Source: Diphasiastrum complanatum
Taxonomy: Eukaryota; Streptophyta; Lycopodiopsida; Lycopodiales; Lycopodiaceae
Direction: 5' to 3'
NCBI GenBank assembly: GCA_029204225.1
Contig: CM055102.1
Coordinates: forward strand, 43,340,744 to 43,404,743
Length of the DNA: 64,000 nt
Shown here: positions 38,870-52,052 of the stretch, piece by piece
Layout: each line of letters opens with the position of its first letter
Numbering within the stretch: position 1 is the first letter of the stretch
Made by a program: the position numbers and the translations under genes
The notes under the pieces: generated by a model
What the model saw: the letters and a program-made list of their open reading frames with translations, nothing else
The model's database searches: none
Told to the model about the DNA's origin: nothing

Positions 38870-39247
38870 TCTGACAAGCATTGCAGCATTTGAACTTAAA
38901 AAACTTTAGCAAGTTTGCCAATGATCAACCTTAAAAGATGTAGCAAGTTTTCCAACGATCTTCCTTAACAAAAATAGTGTTTATTACAATATTTCCATCA
39001 ATCTTCATGTCACAATTTTAACAATAACTTTAGCTTTTGAATTCTGAATTTTTAAAATCTAAGGCAGCAAACTTCTTAGTCTCCTCACGTGGCCATCATA
39101 AAATTGCCAGTATTATAATTGAAGATTGAAATTAAGAGCTAGCTAGGGACACCACACCCTCTCCTCAAAGAAGATCGAATCAATCTACATATGATCATTG
39201 ATCTCATTCATTGAGTACCTCCTTGTTCTCTCGAACCTTGAACCAAA
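38870..39247. other. Probable leader of a minus-strand Copia-type element
   Basis: Lies between the dispersed repeat and a primer-binding-site-like sequence. No coding motif is readable. Confidence 0.3.
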
Positions 39248-39694
39248 GCTACGATACCATGTTAAAAAACCGACTTGATCATACAAGTTACTCAAGATAA
39301 GATTCTTATTGTTGTTAGCCACATGAAAAAGAATCCAAACAACAGTGATGAAGCAATGATGATATGTACTTTAACTATGTCCCATTACTTACGAACTAGG
39401 GAGAACTACATATAGACTTTGGCATCAAGTCTCTATGCCAATAATGAAAAAGCAATCTAAAAGCAACCATAAAGCAATCTAATTGCATAATTAATGTCTC
39501 TATATAGAGTAAAAGCACCCAACACCTATCTATAACAAAACTTACGCACTAGAATCTCTTAACTTGAGTCTCTAACTTGACTTTACTAAATATAGGTAAA
39601 GGCCCCTAGAATTAGCATGCAGGCATGGCCTAATAATCCTAATTAACCCTAGAAAACAACATTAGGAGTAACAATGTGAACATTAATTCTAACA
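39248..39694 (-). repeat. Probable Copia-type LTR with degenerate primer-binding site
   Basis: On the plus strand, gctacgatacca (39248-39259) is the reverse complement of TGGTATCGTAGC, a one- or two-base variant of the usual primer-binding site. It abuts a 435-bp segment starting tgttaaaa and ending ttctaaca (39260-39694), the expected TG...CA form. No second copy is present in the window, so the LTR call rests on these boundaries. Confidence 0.5.
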
Positions 39695-39699
39695 TTTGC

Positions 39700-41020
39700 A
39701 TCACATCCCTTTGATTGGAACTGCTTAGAAATGTTTTACAAGAAAGAGCTGGAGCAATCCAGTTTTCTAAATAAGCAAAATCTATATTCTTATGGTGAGT
39801 CTAGTATGATGACAAGGAACTAATAAAGCAGATACAATCTTCATGAAGTCTTGGACCACGTCATAAGAAAGACACAAAATCCTACATCTTCACTCACAGT
39901 GTTGATCCACAAGCGTAGCTGGACATTATGCATAAAGATATGTCCAGGTTGGATTTTGTAAACTTTATACAAAAACATTGTACTAATCTCACTTCTCTAG
40001 AGAGGAAAACCAGATGAAGATATACTGATTAAAGAACAGCAACCATCAAAGATATCCCTAATGCTTGAAACAAAGCAAATATCTCTAGAAGGTTTTGCAT
40101 ATGTTCTTCCTACAGCTTCTTATGCTACACCAAAAAAATCCTGAAGCTCCTTAGAAGTTTTCCATAATCTTCATAGATGGCGTAAGATGTTCATAGATGG
40201 CTCTGATCAATATTACACAATGTGGATGATTCACAACAATAATAAGACTTTTTACAGTTCACTGCTTTCGATAATTGATGCAAAAATAATCAGAGCCTCC
40301 CTGGACACATCAAAATGAAACCCATTAATTTTCATGTGGTAATCTTGAGTTGATAGATTGGACACCTTGAACAAACCATTGATAAAATCATATAATTTTT
40401 TTAATAAAGAGCTACAGAAAGTCCAAAAAAATTGCTTACAAATCCTCAACTTGATGTTTCACCCATCAGCATAGTCAAGTGTTCAACTGAATGTTTTCAA
40501 ACTATACTGGCTTCTAGAGACCAGAATTGTCATAACCTAGCACTGGTCATTTCAAACTAGTAAACATACCTTGCGCTGATAGTTAGCTGAATCTTAGTTT
40601 TCCAATGTAACTTCCATTTGTCTTTATAAGATTGATCCACAGCCTCAATTGGTTCTCTTATTTTGGCAGAAAAGAAATGAGAACTTCCTACAAATTGTTC
40701 ATAGACTAAGTCTATCCATCGTTATGGGAGCAAAAGAAGTTCCACCTCTTCAATGTGTCACATTGCAGGATATGCTCCCGAAGAATTGCAGATTGAACAG
40801 TTGATCTATTATACATCTCTGAAGCAAAAATTACTTCAGCAAGCACATCTAAAGGTATCTATGAATGGCACCACATCAGCAGTGAGCAATGCATCTACTA
40901 TTGACCACTCATGCTTGCTCACGTCATGGTTAAGCCCAACAATGTCAATCCTGATGCCACCCTCGAGCAGGCACCATACTGTGATTGTTCCAGTTTCCAG
41001 ACCTGAAATAAAGCTCTGCT
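39700..41020. other. Region 3' of the SurE gene, no gene recognised
   Basis: A 65-codon minus-strand frame at 40252-40449 begins after a CTGTAG acceptor-like site and could be an exon, but it matches nothing I know. Some of this interval should be the 3' untranslated region of the SurE gene. Confidence 0.3.
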
Positions 41021-41025
41021 ATACC

Positions 41026-44000
41026 TTACAAAGAAGCCTGGCCAACGTGATCCCAAGCAGCCTCAACCCATTTGGTAACCAAAAGATGAATGTCCGCTTC
41101 TGTGTGACTAACTGCTCCTAAAGGTGTAATGGCGATCTATTCAAACAAGCAGTGGTTAGAAGTAAATACATCAAATAAAGCTTAAGTGAAAACTAGTGAA
41201 ATGATAATTGTAGTATGGCATCATGTTTGGATGGCTTCTGCTTAGAGGTGGGGGGGGGGGGGGGGGGGGGGTATCCGTGCATGATGTCTACGTGGTTAGG
41301 AAGACAACCTGAACTTACTGAAATAATCACTTACATATCCTTGTTGAAGAGCTCCATAATCAAAGTCAATATGAGTATCTCCAACCTCTTGCTCCGTAAA
41401 CTACAGCAAAGAAAAGGATACAAAGGATAATAAAGAGACCTACCAAAGAACTTTTTGGCAATCAAACAAGAAGCCTCTCATTGACACTACAGAATATCAC
41501 TTTTTAACTGTTGGAAGTAACAACTATAGGCTACTAAATCATATGCATCGATCAACTTTTGCGTCAAATCCCAACAGCAGCCCTTACTCTAAGAATACTC
41601 AAGATGAATTCCTCTTTCATTTACTCACAGGCAAAGTTTTTCAGAAAAGTGTTGCACTTTTTATGGGAGACCTCTCTAAAGAGCAATCCTGATTTATTGA
41701 TTATTCAAATTCAACCATGCTGTGCAGTCAGGCCTTGGTTATCACAGCTTCTTAAGATGTCATAGATCATATAAAATATCCAGAAATTCACTACTGAGAA
41801 TAAGCTAAGCAAGATAACTTTTCATGAAGTGCTGAATTACTAACAAACCTCAATCTGGAATAACTGCTTCTGAGTAGAGATTGTAGGTGTTTCATCTTTG
41901 CGCCCTGCAACTGAATCAATCTCAGTATGCTTATATGAAGAATTAACTTTTCTTGCCGCCCCCTGTTCACATGAAAACATTGAATTAAAAAATCTGCCTG
42001 TACTGGCCTTCAATATTCAATCGGGCATGTATGCATGAAAAAGCACAGTCTTGCTTTTAGAAATAGCGTAATCTGTATTTAGTGGATTTATCTTACACCA
42101 CAAAGGTTTCCTAAACTAGCAGTATTAGTTCAGCTCCAAACCATGACATGTCTGCATAATTAGGGCTCATTTGCTAACAAACTTCCACAAGGAGCAACCT
42201 CAATGTCTGCAATTGTTTAATACAGCTCTCTTATTTTTCATTTTTGGGAAAATAAACTCTAAGAAAACTCTCATGCTTGTATGAAGCTAGACACCTTAAT
42301 TTGCCGTTGTTAGCACAAACAAGAATCCTCATCACTACCAGTAGCTGCTTGTTTTGTTTAGTGATATGTGTGCCATAACGGTTAAGGTTCTTCCAGTTAG
42401 CCATGTGGTCATAAGCCTCAAGTAGATTAATTTCAGACAATAAAGAATTTGCATAATTGTGCATTCTGCATTACATATTCATGAAGTGTCAGGTCAATAA
42501 GGCTGAAAGGATTAAAGTACCTGGATATTATGCCCATTACCTATACCAGAAGAGAGATGGGAGAGTATTTCCGTTTACCATGTATGCAGCAGCAACAAAA
42601 TGCTATACTAATTGTGGTTAAAAATTAGAGTTAGGGTTTTTTGGAATACAATGTTTTTTGTTTTGAGTTTATGTATTTATTTTCATTTGACTTTTCCTTG
42701 AGATTTTTTCGCTTTTTCTTGAATTTTTTTGTAGGACCTGTGGAAGTATGTCGTTTTATTAGAACATTTGTAAGCTGAGAATCACTCTTAATGCTAGTTG
42801 GGTCCCAAACTCATGGATGATGAGTGAGAATAACGATGAATTTGTGAAAGAGATTCCCAACCATTAGTGTTTATTTCTAAAAAATAAAGTAAACAATCTG
42901 GGTCGCAGATCGCAGACTATCTGACAATCCGAAACGTCCGTTTCGAATAGTTTTTGCAGTGGACCAAGCGGATGGTGATCTGCTACAACTATGGTATATC
43001 TCATAGTTGCACAGAAATGAGTTTCTGGGCAAACACGTTTCTAAAATCGCGTTTCTCAATTCGGTCAAGTTTAGGTGCATTAACCCATGTTGGGTTTTGT
43101 CACCTCTCCCTCTTCATCTTGAGGAGGTGCTTTTGGTAGTACATTTGGTCAGTCTTCATGTCTTTTTGGCTCTCCTTATGGGTCTCCCGCACCACCACCT
43201 AGATTTCCCTCAGTACCACCAGGTTTTCCCTCCCCTACTTTTCCTGGAAGTCATGAGTCACATTTTGCTCGTGATTTTCGTGATCGCATCCAGCTTACCA
43301 CTTACTCTGGTTCGTCTGATGGGAATATTTTGGAGAATTGGTTCTCTAAATTAGAGGCCTATTTTCTTATGTATCCCAAGACTGAAACCCAGAAGGTCCA
43401 GTTGGCTGCATTACATCTAGATGGTCGAGCTCAGACTTGGTGGCGTGTTTACCATTCTAAGCCTGCTCGCGAGGGGTTGCATATATGGCCTACCTTTCGT
43501 CATGACCTTTGTATGGCTATGATGGACCCCCAATGGCTAGTTCACCAACGTGATCTGTTTCGCAGCCTTACCCATACTGGTGAATGACTGCTTATATTGA
43601 CCAGTTTACTGAGCTTTCTTACCTTTTTGGTGATCTCCACCCTACTGGGCTTATTTCATGCTTTATTGTTGGTCTTAGAAGTTCTTTACGATATGATGTG
43701 TCATCCTTTTGGCCTCCTACTCTTTCTAATGCTATTTCCTTACCACTACCTTGCAGCATAAGTACCATGAGTTATCTACTTATTCTCGTTTTTCCCGCCC
43801 TCGTTTAGGGACACCTATTTCGGCTGCTTCTCCTACCCCGGCTTCTACTATTGCCACTCCTACTTGCCCTCCTACACCCCGCTCCGCCTTTGTTCGTCGC
43901 TATTCAGCCGCAGAGTTTGCTGAAATTCAGCAGAAGCGTCTCTGTTATCGTTGTAAGAGCCCGAACCACATGGCCCGTGATTGTCATCAGACTCCTGGCC

Positions 44001-46397
44001 CTACTACAACTATTTTTTACCATGAGGCCATTACTCCTGATGATTCTAACATTTACATCCAGATTCTTGGTACTCCTAACCCCACCTCATGTTGATGTGC
44101 CGGCTGAACCGCTTCCTGCTGATCCTGCTCCTGCCACTTGCCATGGCAACTTGCTTGTGCTACTTGGGCTGGTCGTCCTGGTCCTCGCTCTATTCATTTA
44201 CTTGTCTAAATCTTGGGGCAAGAGTATATTGCTTTGGTAGACACAGGAAGTACACATTCATCTATTAGCAATTAGATTTCCACCAGAATTCGTGCTACAC
44301 CTTTTCCTGCTTCCCATCCTCTTAATGTTGAGATTGCTAGCTCCCATTCCTTTCTCAATTCTCAGATCTTTCAGGGCTTGGATTATCGCATTGGTGACTT
44401 TTTTGGTCATGCAAATTTCTACATCATTCCTCTAGAGCGCTATGCAATGTTTCCTCGAAACACGTTTCAAACGCTGAAACACGTTCGAAATGGGCCATAT
44501 GAAACGACCCCGCTTCGAAACATCGTTTCAGTGTTCGAAACAATTGTAAAAAAAAAAAATCTAAATAAAATCCAAATTTTTTTCCGAAACTACGCCATAA
44601 GCTTTGTAGTATGTACTTATTGGCAATGGGCATGAACAGATTCTCGCAACCTAATGACCTATCCACAACAATATCAATAATTTTCTAAGGAAAGTGACCA
44701 TAGTCACCGTACACAGCTTCTCCTCTTGAAATTGCATTCTCTAGAGCAATCTCATGAAATTGGATGTATCTACTTGTTACTAGACTTTCTATGACATCTG
44801 TAAACCCCAAAAACCCTCAGAAAAACATTTTAAAAAAAAAAAAACCCTAAAAAAAAATTATGTGTCGAACACCATTAAAAATAGATATCCCTTATCTTGG
44901 ATGATCTGATGGATTGTTTGAATGGTGAAAAGTCTATCATCAAGATTGGCCTCAAATTAGGCTACCATCAAATAAGGCTAAATAAGGATGACGTACCCAA
45001 AATAAGTTTCTCTTCGAGATTCAGTCACTATGAGTTTTGGCTTTACCCTGTGGATTCAAAAATGCACTTGCAACATTCTAGTAGAAGATGAATGACGTCC
45101 TTCTTCCATTTTCGAGAAAGTTCGTTTGGTTTTCTTGGATGATATACGTGTACAGAGTTAGACTCTGGAGGAGCATGAAGAACATCTTCGAATTGTCTCA
45201 AGTATTTTAAAACAAGAAAATATCTACGCTAAGGAGTCCAAAATGTGAGTTCATCCAAACCAAATAACAATGTCTAGGCCATAATATTTCCAATTGTGGC
45301 ATTGAGATTGATAATGATAAGGTTCATAAAGTACAAGAATGGTCAATCTCGAAAACTATTTGTGAAGTAAAATTTTGTTTGGGTGAACTCGATGGAAGTG
45401 GCTTAGTACATCTGTGAGCCAAATTTCAAAAGTTGTTCGACAAAGAATCCTCATAGAGAATTCCAAAAAACTTCCATAATGCATATCCAATTTTATGCTT
45501 ATGAGCAAGTGAAAAAAAGTGGCATAGAAGAGTGTACCAAGCACCCCTATAAATCTCATGAAAGCTAGTTAGATTTTATAGTTGAGTATTTTTGTAAGTT
45601 ATCGCTATTCACAACATCAACAGATACAGAAGCCATACAAATCAGACAAAGTTCTATGACAACTGCATAAGAGAACCTACTGCCGCAGAAGCAGCCAGGC
45701 CCAGTTGAGCTAACTGAATGCCCATGCCGGGCTCCTTCCCCCTCAGATAGCTCGACAAGCGCCTCTGTGTTGTAGCAGCTTGCCATCTTCCAATGAAACG
45801 AGAACTTCCTTGTCGTGTGACTTTGAATCCCTGAAACACAGAAAAACTTGGACGTTGTTCATTAAAGAGCACCATTGTCATCAAATGATAATGAATGCCT
45901 GAGCAATGATTTATCACATATGATAATCACATACATATGAACATTGATCAACGCCATCTTAAAACATAGAATCAACTCATCAGGTAGCAATGAAGCCCCC
46001 CAGCTAACCTTATGTTCTGAAGGGTGAGTAGGAACATCAATATTTAGAAAGTATCCAGTTGGATATGTTCCCTTTGCAATGGCATCTAAGACAGCAAGTA
46101 TCAAAGGCAGGCAAATGTTTGCTGTCACTTTGAAATCCTTATCACTGCTTTGGCCCCTACTCCTGAAATTTTTCAACCCATTAACTCATTAGAATAAAAT
46201 TGTGAGATCCTCCTTTGATAGAAGATACATTTCCTAAACAAACACAATAGAAAATACTAGACTGACCTTTCAGCTTCTCTCAAAAATGGCCTAGAAAGAG
46301 AGAAACCTAGGAGGCTCACCAGTTCAAAGAAATTGCAATAGATGGAACACCATTGATAAATGCTTCTCGAGCTCCAGCCACTGTACCAGAATAAACG
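41026..46397 (-). CDS. SurE-type 5'-nucleotidase/phosphatase, C-terminal six exons
   Basis: SurE proteins are metal-dependent phosphatases acting on nucleoside monophosphates and related substrates. In transcript order the exons are 46397-46320, 46162-46009, 45830-45681, 41962-41849, 41400-41335 and 41136-41026, with GT-AG introns in matching phases and stop TAA. They encode about 223 residues. [13 protein letters not shown] is the SurE signature near the active site. It is followed by [45 protein letters not shown], and near the C-terminus [19 protein letters not shown], all in the order found in plant homologues. The N-terminal 100 or so residues, with the metal-binding N-D-D-G and S-G-I-N motifs, were not found up to 64000. 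The gene is therefore either 5'-truncated or its first exons are displaced. Intron 3 is 3.7 kb and contains a gypsy remnant. No stop or frameshift was seen in these exons. Confidence 0.88.
41250..41271. repeat. (G)22 homopolymer
   Basis: A run of 22 G in the last intron of the SurE gene. On the transcript strand it is poly-C next to the acceptor side of the intron. Confidence 0.9.
42000..43100. other. SurE intron 3 sequence outside the gypsy remnant
   Basis: A minus-strand frame at 42231-42464 has no recognisable motif and does not resemble SurE. No other structure seen. The gypsy remnant starts near 43110. Confidence 0.35.
43110..45345 (+). pseudogene. Decayed Ty3/gypsy element inside SurE intron 3
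   Basis: Plus-strand pieces appear in gypsy order. A Gly/Pro-rich Gag start is followed by a Gag core (43330-43587) with [14 protein letters not shown] and [13 protein letters not shown] zinc knuckle reads [14 protein letters not shown] (about 43940-43985), and a protease motif reads [13 protein letters not shown] (about 44235). RT pieces with [10 protein letters not shown] and SHYEFWLYP (44897-45091) come next, then LDDIRVYS and LGHIIS in another frame to about 45345. Stops and frameshifts are frequent and an unrelated stretch (44430-44880) separates protease from RT. It lies antisense to the host gene. I found no LTRs. Confidence 0.88.
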
Positions 46398-47879
46398 CTG
46401 CAAAGAAGGTGAAGTCTGTGTTACAATTGCTCAAGTGTATGAAGCTGACTACTGAAAAGTTACAGCAAAAAATGCAATGATCAAAACGTCCAGGAAAGTC
46501 TAGGACTCTATGTGACAGATTCAAGTCACTCTTCCACAGTCTGTGATGATTGGCCAAAATATTGTAACACAAGAACAAGACAGTATACTGTTACTGTTCA
46601 AGACTGAATCATCAACTTCTAAAATATTAAAAAACAAGCTCCTCTGGAAAAAAGCTACGCTTGCCACATCACTATCTAGTCAAGCTCTCATGAACAACCA
46701 ATTGTGAATTCAGGACATTGTTCCAGCCATTTCTTGACTAAAAAAATAAAGACCTGATGTTTTGTGGATGAACAAATGGAAAAATTTGAGGAGTTTTCCT
46801 CTTCATGCCTGGACAGAAAGGTGCATCAATCTAATGAAATTTTGGGATCAGTTATTTGCGTTGCAAATGTAAAGAATACAGCAATGATTCAATTGCTCTA
46901 TTGATTTCTATTCATTTTATTCTTAGCTCAGTATAATTTCGAGGAGACGGAGCTAAGAAAACCAGTTTTTAGGATTCCGGACAGCCTTACAATGGTTCTC
47001 ACTTTTGTTGTAGGTCTAACAATATAAATAATGTAAAATCTAGAATTATGTGACAAACATCACAGGCAATTTTTAGCTTTGATACGATCCATAATAGCAT
47101 CGCGCGGAACATTTGAATTTCTTCCTATCAGAAATAATAGGGGTTTTGGAAAATACATATTTGGGGGGAAAAAAATACCAAAAGAAATTCTCATGTAGTG
47201 CGCGAAGAGAATGAAGCCCATTTGACTTTGCAACCACTGACTTACAGAATACTCTTGTTTTTTGCCCAGGGCATAGTTCCTAGGAACAGTATGCAACTGT
47301 ACCCTCCACCTCTTGTTTTGGTACATTTGCATACAATAGGAGAAGAAGTTGGCGTCCATGTTCGTAACGACCGCTTATGCTCTGCATTGCAGAGGGCCCG
47401 AAGCCCAACCATGGCTTACGGGCGATGCAAATGAGGCCATCAGAGGAACTGCTATATGAAAGAAATAATATATAAAAAATAATTAATTAATTATTGTACA
47501 GTTCACCACAGTTCACCAACAAAATCTTTGTGAACCGTACGGTTCACTCTAAGAACCGTGGTGAACCGTTCACGGTTCTCAGAATCTATGCTAAGAAGCA
47601 AAAGACAATAAGTAAGAAGAAAGAAAAATAATGATAATGATAATAATCCAAATAAAAATAAATTCAAAATTTGAAGTTTAAGAATTTAATTAGAAATGAA
47701 TAATAAATCAAATCAACTAAATAAAAACAAGGATCATACATAGAATTTATGAACTGTGGACGGTTCACCGCAGTTCTGAGAACCGTACGGTTCTCAAAAA
47801 AATTGGGGTTCAGAATCACGACTTGCAGAGTCGCAATTCGCGAATCGCAGACCCAACGAATCGCGATTCAGTGCATCTA

Positions 47880-47926
<47 letters not shown>

Positions 47927-48005
47927 GGAATCAAAACGCAAATGGAACGGAAACTAATAACAAATAACGAAAGACAAAATGAAAAATGCGCAAACTGACA
48001 TGAGG
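46398..48005. other. Region 5' of the recognised SurE exons
   Basis: I searched this stretch for the missing SurE N-terminal exons and did not find them. A minus-strand piece near 47240-47360 (ATG, then WRVQLHTVPRNYALGKKQ, then a GTAAGT donor) could be an exon of something unrecognised. 47500-47870 has repeated short words around gaaccgtacggttc. Confidence 0.35.
47881..47923. repeat. (TA)n microsatellite
   Basis: About 20 TA units immediately left of the hAT region. Confidence 0.95.
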
Positions 48006-48009
48006 GATG

Positions 48010-48228
48010 GGCACTTCGGCCCGCGTCCGCGTCCGCGTCCGTGTCCGAAGCCCGGACACGTCCGACCCCCGGACGCGGGGTCGGACGCGTCCTTTTTTTT
48101 TTTTCTTTTAAGGCTGGACGCGTCCAGCATCCGGACGCGTATTTTTTATTATTTTTAAAAAAAAAAGAAAAACCGCGGGCCCCCTGCAAACAGTCCTCAA
48201 AACCAGAGTGGGCGGAAGAGGGCGGAAT

Positions 48229-48282
<54 letters not shown>

Positions 48283-48295
48283 AGAGGCATAGAGT

Positions 48296-48353
<58 letters not shown>

Positions 48354-48612
48354 TAGATGGTGTGTGAAAATTGTGTGTGTGTGTGTGTGTGTAAAAATTG
48401 TGTGTGTGCATTCAGTTGTGTGTGTGTGGTGATCTGTGTGAGAGAGAGAGAGAGAGGAAGAGACAGAGAGTGTGAGGGACGGAGAGAGAGGATTTGTGTG
48501 TGTGCACAGTGTGTGTGTGTGAGTTTAGGATTTAGGTTTAAGGGTGCTTGGGTTTGGAGTTTAGGGTTTAGGGCGGGAGAGAGCTTGGATTTCCGTGCTT
48601 CTGTGTGTGTGC

Positions 48613-48657
<45 letters not shown>
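48010..48657. repeat. Left flank of the hAT gene: GC-rich GGACGCG block, GA/GT tracts, TTTAGGG-like units
   Basis: 48019-48140 repeats cgcgtcc/ggacgcg words and includes a short hairpin (tccgacccccgg against its complement near 48078). GA and GT tracts fill 48232-48510. Degenerate plant telomere-type units (gtttagggtttaggg) occur around 48555-48575, and a GA tract (48618-48657) abuts the ATG. The right flank carries the same classes of repeat in the opposite orientation, so these may be subterminal repeats of the transposon. Confidence 0.6.
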
Positions 48658-48661
<4 letters not shown>

Positions 48662-51600
48662 TTGCTCGTCTCATTTGGGATGAGGTGGAGGTCATGCCCG
48701 ACAAAAAGTGGCGTTGCCCTCTTTGTCGAAAGCAGTTCACAGGGAACGCCCGCTGCGGAGAGGGCTCGCATTATGGAGACATATTCTGAGATAGCTGCTG
48801 AGCCCGGCGAGCCGTCCACAGATGCCGCGTACTCTATTTCTACTGCTGCACCCACTACCACCGCCCCTGCCACTGGTACACAACAACGCCACCGCCCCCA
48901 CCTTCGCATCTGCACCCGCCACCGCCGCTGCATCCGCACCCACCACCGCCACCGCCACCGCCTCCGCCTCCGCCAGTACTCCCCATGGATCCACGGCCTC
49001 CACTACTGCACCTACGCCTCTGCCATCACCGTCAGATCTACACGGCCCCTCCACATCCTCCGCTTCCGCACCTGCACCTATGCCACCACCTCCATATCCG
49101 CATCGTCCATCCGCATCCTCCCAGCCATCCACATCCCGAGGCACCAGACAGATGTCCATGCCGGGATCTTTCAGAGAGGGGCAGCATAGACCCCTTTATC
49201 ATGGCATCATCCCACATCTTTCGAGAGGCTATCTCGAAAGTTGCAGTCTGCGGGCCCGGCTACACACCACCCACAGCCGACGCACTACGAGGCCCTCTGC
49301 TCCAGGACAGGGTTGCATCAATCAGAGAGAGACTGGCCGCACTGCACGAGGCTTGGGATAGATACGGCTGTTCCATCATGGCTGATGGGTGGACTGATCG
49401 TTGCAGATGTCCACTCATCAACGTGATTGTTTCCAGTTGTTACGGTTCCATGTTCTTGCGCAGCATCAACGCCTCCGAGGCAGGAAGAGTGCATTCGGCC
49501 GAGTACATTTACGGCATCATTCGCACGGCGATAGAGGTGGTCGGGCCACAGCGCGTTGTCCAGGTATAATCTTTTTTCATTAGTTGCTTGCTCATTTGCT
49601 GCTTGATGTTGATACAATAGTTCTGCATAGTTTTTGATTGATTGCAATGTGTTTCCGAGTTGTGAATTAATCGTGTGAACGTATGGCAAAAGGTTGTGAC
49701 GGACAATGCGTCCAACTGCCCCGGTATGGGGGAGCTTCTTATGGTAGACTACCCCTCCATTGTGTGGACTCCATGCGCCGCACACTCACTGGAATGAATC
49801 CTGCATTCCATCGGGCGCCTGCCTTGGGTCAGTGACATTCTCACGAGGGCACTTGCAGTTGTGGACTTCGTCACACGCAAGCACCGCATGACGGCACTAT
49901 TCCGCACATTCAGCAAGTAACCTGCCACTTACTTTTTGGCTCGTTCAAGATGCTCTCTTTTTTGTGCTCGTTTCATGTGTGCCTCTCATTCCGTTTGTCA
50001 ATGCAGGCTCGACTTGAAGAAGCCCGCTCGCACCCGCTTCGCCTACCAATTCATCATGCTTGAGCGGCTACACAAGCTCAAGGGTGAATTGCGGCACATG
50101 GCCACTTCGGCAGAGTTCACCGCCATGGACCTGTCCACGACCCCAGAGGGCTTGGCCTTCCACGAGATCCTCTTCATGGAGCCTTTCTGGGTGGATATGC
50201 AGCAGCTGATGGACGTCATGCGCCCCATCTACTCTGTTCTGAGGCTCGTTGATCGGGAGGGTTGCACGATGGCCTCATTTACGAGTTCATGGACCGCATA
50301 GGAGAGTCTCTCCACCGTTTTGAGCTGGACCCTGCCAGGTATAACTTTCTTCCGTCTCACCATCCTTACTTCCATTTCGCACTTTGTTTCTTCTTGCTGT
50401 CGCACCATGATGGTATGTAACTGTTGCCTCCGCGTGGTTTGGTCCACAGGTTGGAGCCTATCAGGCGCTTGTGGCAGCGGCGATGGAAGAAGTTTCATCG
50501 GCCCATTCACAGTGTGGCCCACATACTGCATCCGCTGTTTCAGAGCGAGAGGCAGTACGACGATGCGGACTGGTTCGCATACATCCGGATCCTCAGCAGC
50601 GACACTGGGTTCCGCAGAAGGCTCGAGGTGCAGAGGCTCGGTTACAGGTAAACTCTTGATCTATCGTACGCTGTCGTTCGTTCAATTTCCCTGCACAAGC
50701 TCAAGTGTACTCAAGTATATCGTTGCTCAACTGCAGGCACTCTCTGGGGCTGTTCGGCGAGGACCTTGCACGTGTTCGGGGAACAGGTCTTGCCTGTATC
50801 ATGGTCGGAAAGCTACGGCGTCGGGCAGCCAGACCAAAGGACACTCGCGCTCCGAGTCCTTTCACAGGTATGTTGTCTGATCTCATTCATCCAACCAGTT
50901 TTCGCATTTTCTCTACAAGGTCGGTACTCACTCGAGTTGTTGCCAATTAATGCAGAACTGTTCCGCCTGCGTGTGCGAGCGGAACTGGTCAGCGTTCAGC
51001 CTTGTTCACACGAACAGGCAGAACCGTTTGACGACGAAGCGGTGCAATGACCTGGTGTACTGCAACACCAACACCGGAGTGGTTCGACGCATCACGGAGA
51101 GCATGAGGGCAGGAGGCGCACGCGCCCTACTGCTGCAGGTACATTTCGTTGCTCTGTCGTTTTGCTTTCGTATTGGTTTGAGACAATCAGTTTAATGCCC
51201 TCACGGTTGCTTCGGCTATTCTCACGAATGATTGACTTGTGCAGGTCAATCCCGATGAGTGCCTGGTTGCAGCGGCCGATCATGAGCCAGAGCCAGAGGT
51301 TGATCCAGACGATGCCGCTCGACGTGCTCTGCAGGGTGAGCACGAGGATGATGTCGATGCCGATGAGACCACCACCCTCCCTGCTGACATTCCATTGCCT
51401 TCCTCTGATGATGAGCCCACATATGATTTAGACGAGACGGTCGACCTAGCAGGGGATGGTCCACGTGCCCCACCGAGTACCCCCGCATCACGCCCCCTTT
51501 CCGATGATGGCTGGTCAGAGTTTGCGAGGGAGACAGAGGCTGTTGCCCAGAGACAGATAGCGCAGAGACGACTCAGAGCATCACAGGGAGGCAGTTCTTC

Positions 51601-51853
51601 CCAGAGACCCCCCCGTGGCAGATGGAGACCCCCAGCCAGGAGTGTACCACAGAGGGTTCCTTCCGACAGACCTAGAGGCAGGCCAGCCAAGAGGGGACGT
51701 ATTGATGATTTTTCTAGTCGTCTCTTGGCAGGCGTTGGCCCAAACCTAGAGGAGTCCCAGATGCCTCCAGACTCCCAGCCAGACTTTGTATTTGACACCC
51801 CTGCAGATGCATCTGGCACGCAGAGGGATGAGTTTTTTAGCACAGACTTGTAG
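48658..51853 (+). pseudogene. hAT-superfamily transposase gene (DUF659 type), lightly damaged
   Basis: This encodes the enzyme that cuts and pastes hAT elements. The N-terminus has a partial BED-like finger (KKWRCPLCRKQFTGN), then a frame change and a Pro/His-rich low-complexity linker. The DUF659 core follows with SIMADGWTDR and EYIYGIIRTAIEVVG (exon to 49563). Later exons are 49693-49916 (VVTDNASNC, PCAAHSLE), 50007-50338, 50450-50647 (WKKFHRPIHSVAHILHP), 50737-50867 (YGVGQPDQRTLALRVLSQ) and 50956-51138. The last of these is the dimerisation domain with CERNWSAFSLVHT and NRL. 51245-51853 is an acidic then basic tail. Defects are a TGA at about 49796 directly after SLE, a 1-bp deletion near 50272 and the frame change near 48770. 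All introns are GT-AG. GC content is higher than in the surroundings. It is recently inactivated or mis-sequenced at three points. Confidence 0.88.
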
Positions 51854-52004
51854 ATACTGATACACACTTGAGCATCATGTACAGTGGCATCAGATGAGAT
51901 GTATATATTTTTTTACAGTATATTTGTGTCATGGCAAATTTATCGGGTTGCTTACAAATGGTTAGCTCTGTGAAGTTTGAATGGTTAGTCAGAAATGGTT
52001 TGCA

Positions 52005-52007
<3 letters not shown>

Positions 52008-52052
<45 letters not shown>

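Noticed and set aside
40252-40449. 65-codon minus-strand frame as an extra SurE exon or separate gene
   Set aside because: It lies downstream of the SurE stop, matches nothing I know and has only one splice-like border. Left unannotated.
47060-47434. Minus-strand exon candidates as the missing SurE N-terminus (one frame reads GLRALCNAE)
   Set aside because: The resemblance to the SurE G-L-R-A-L segment stops after a few residues. There is no NDDG before it and no CAPD-like strand after it.
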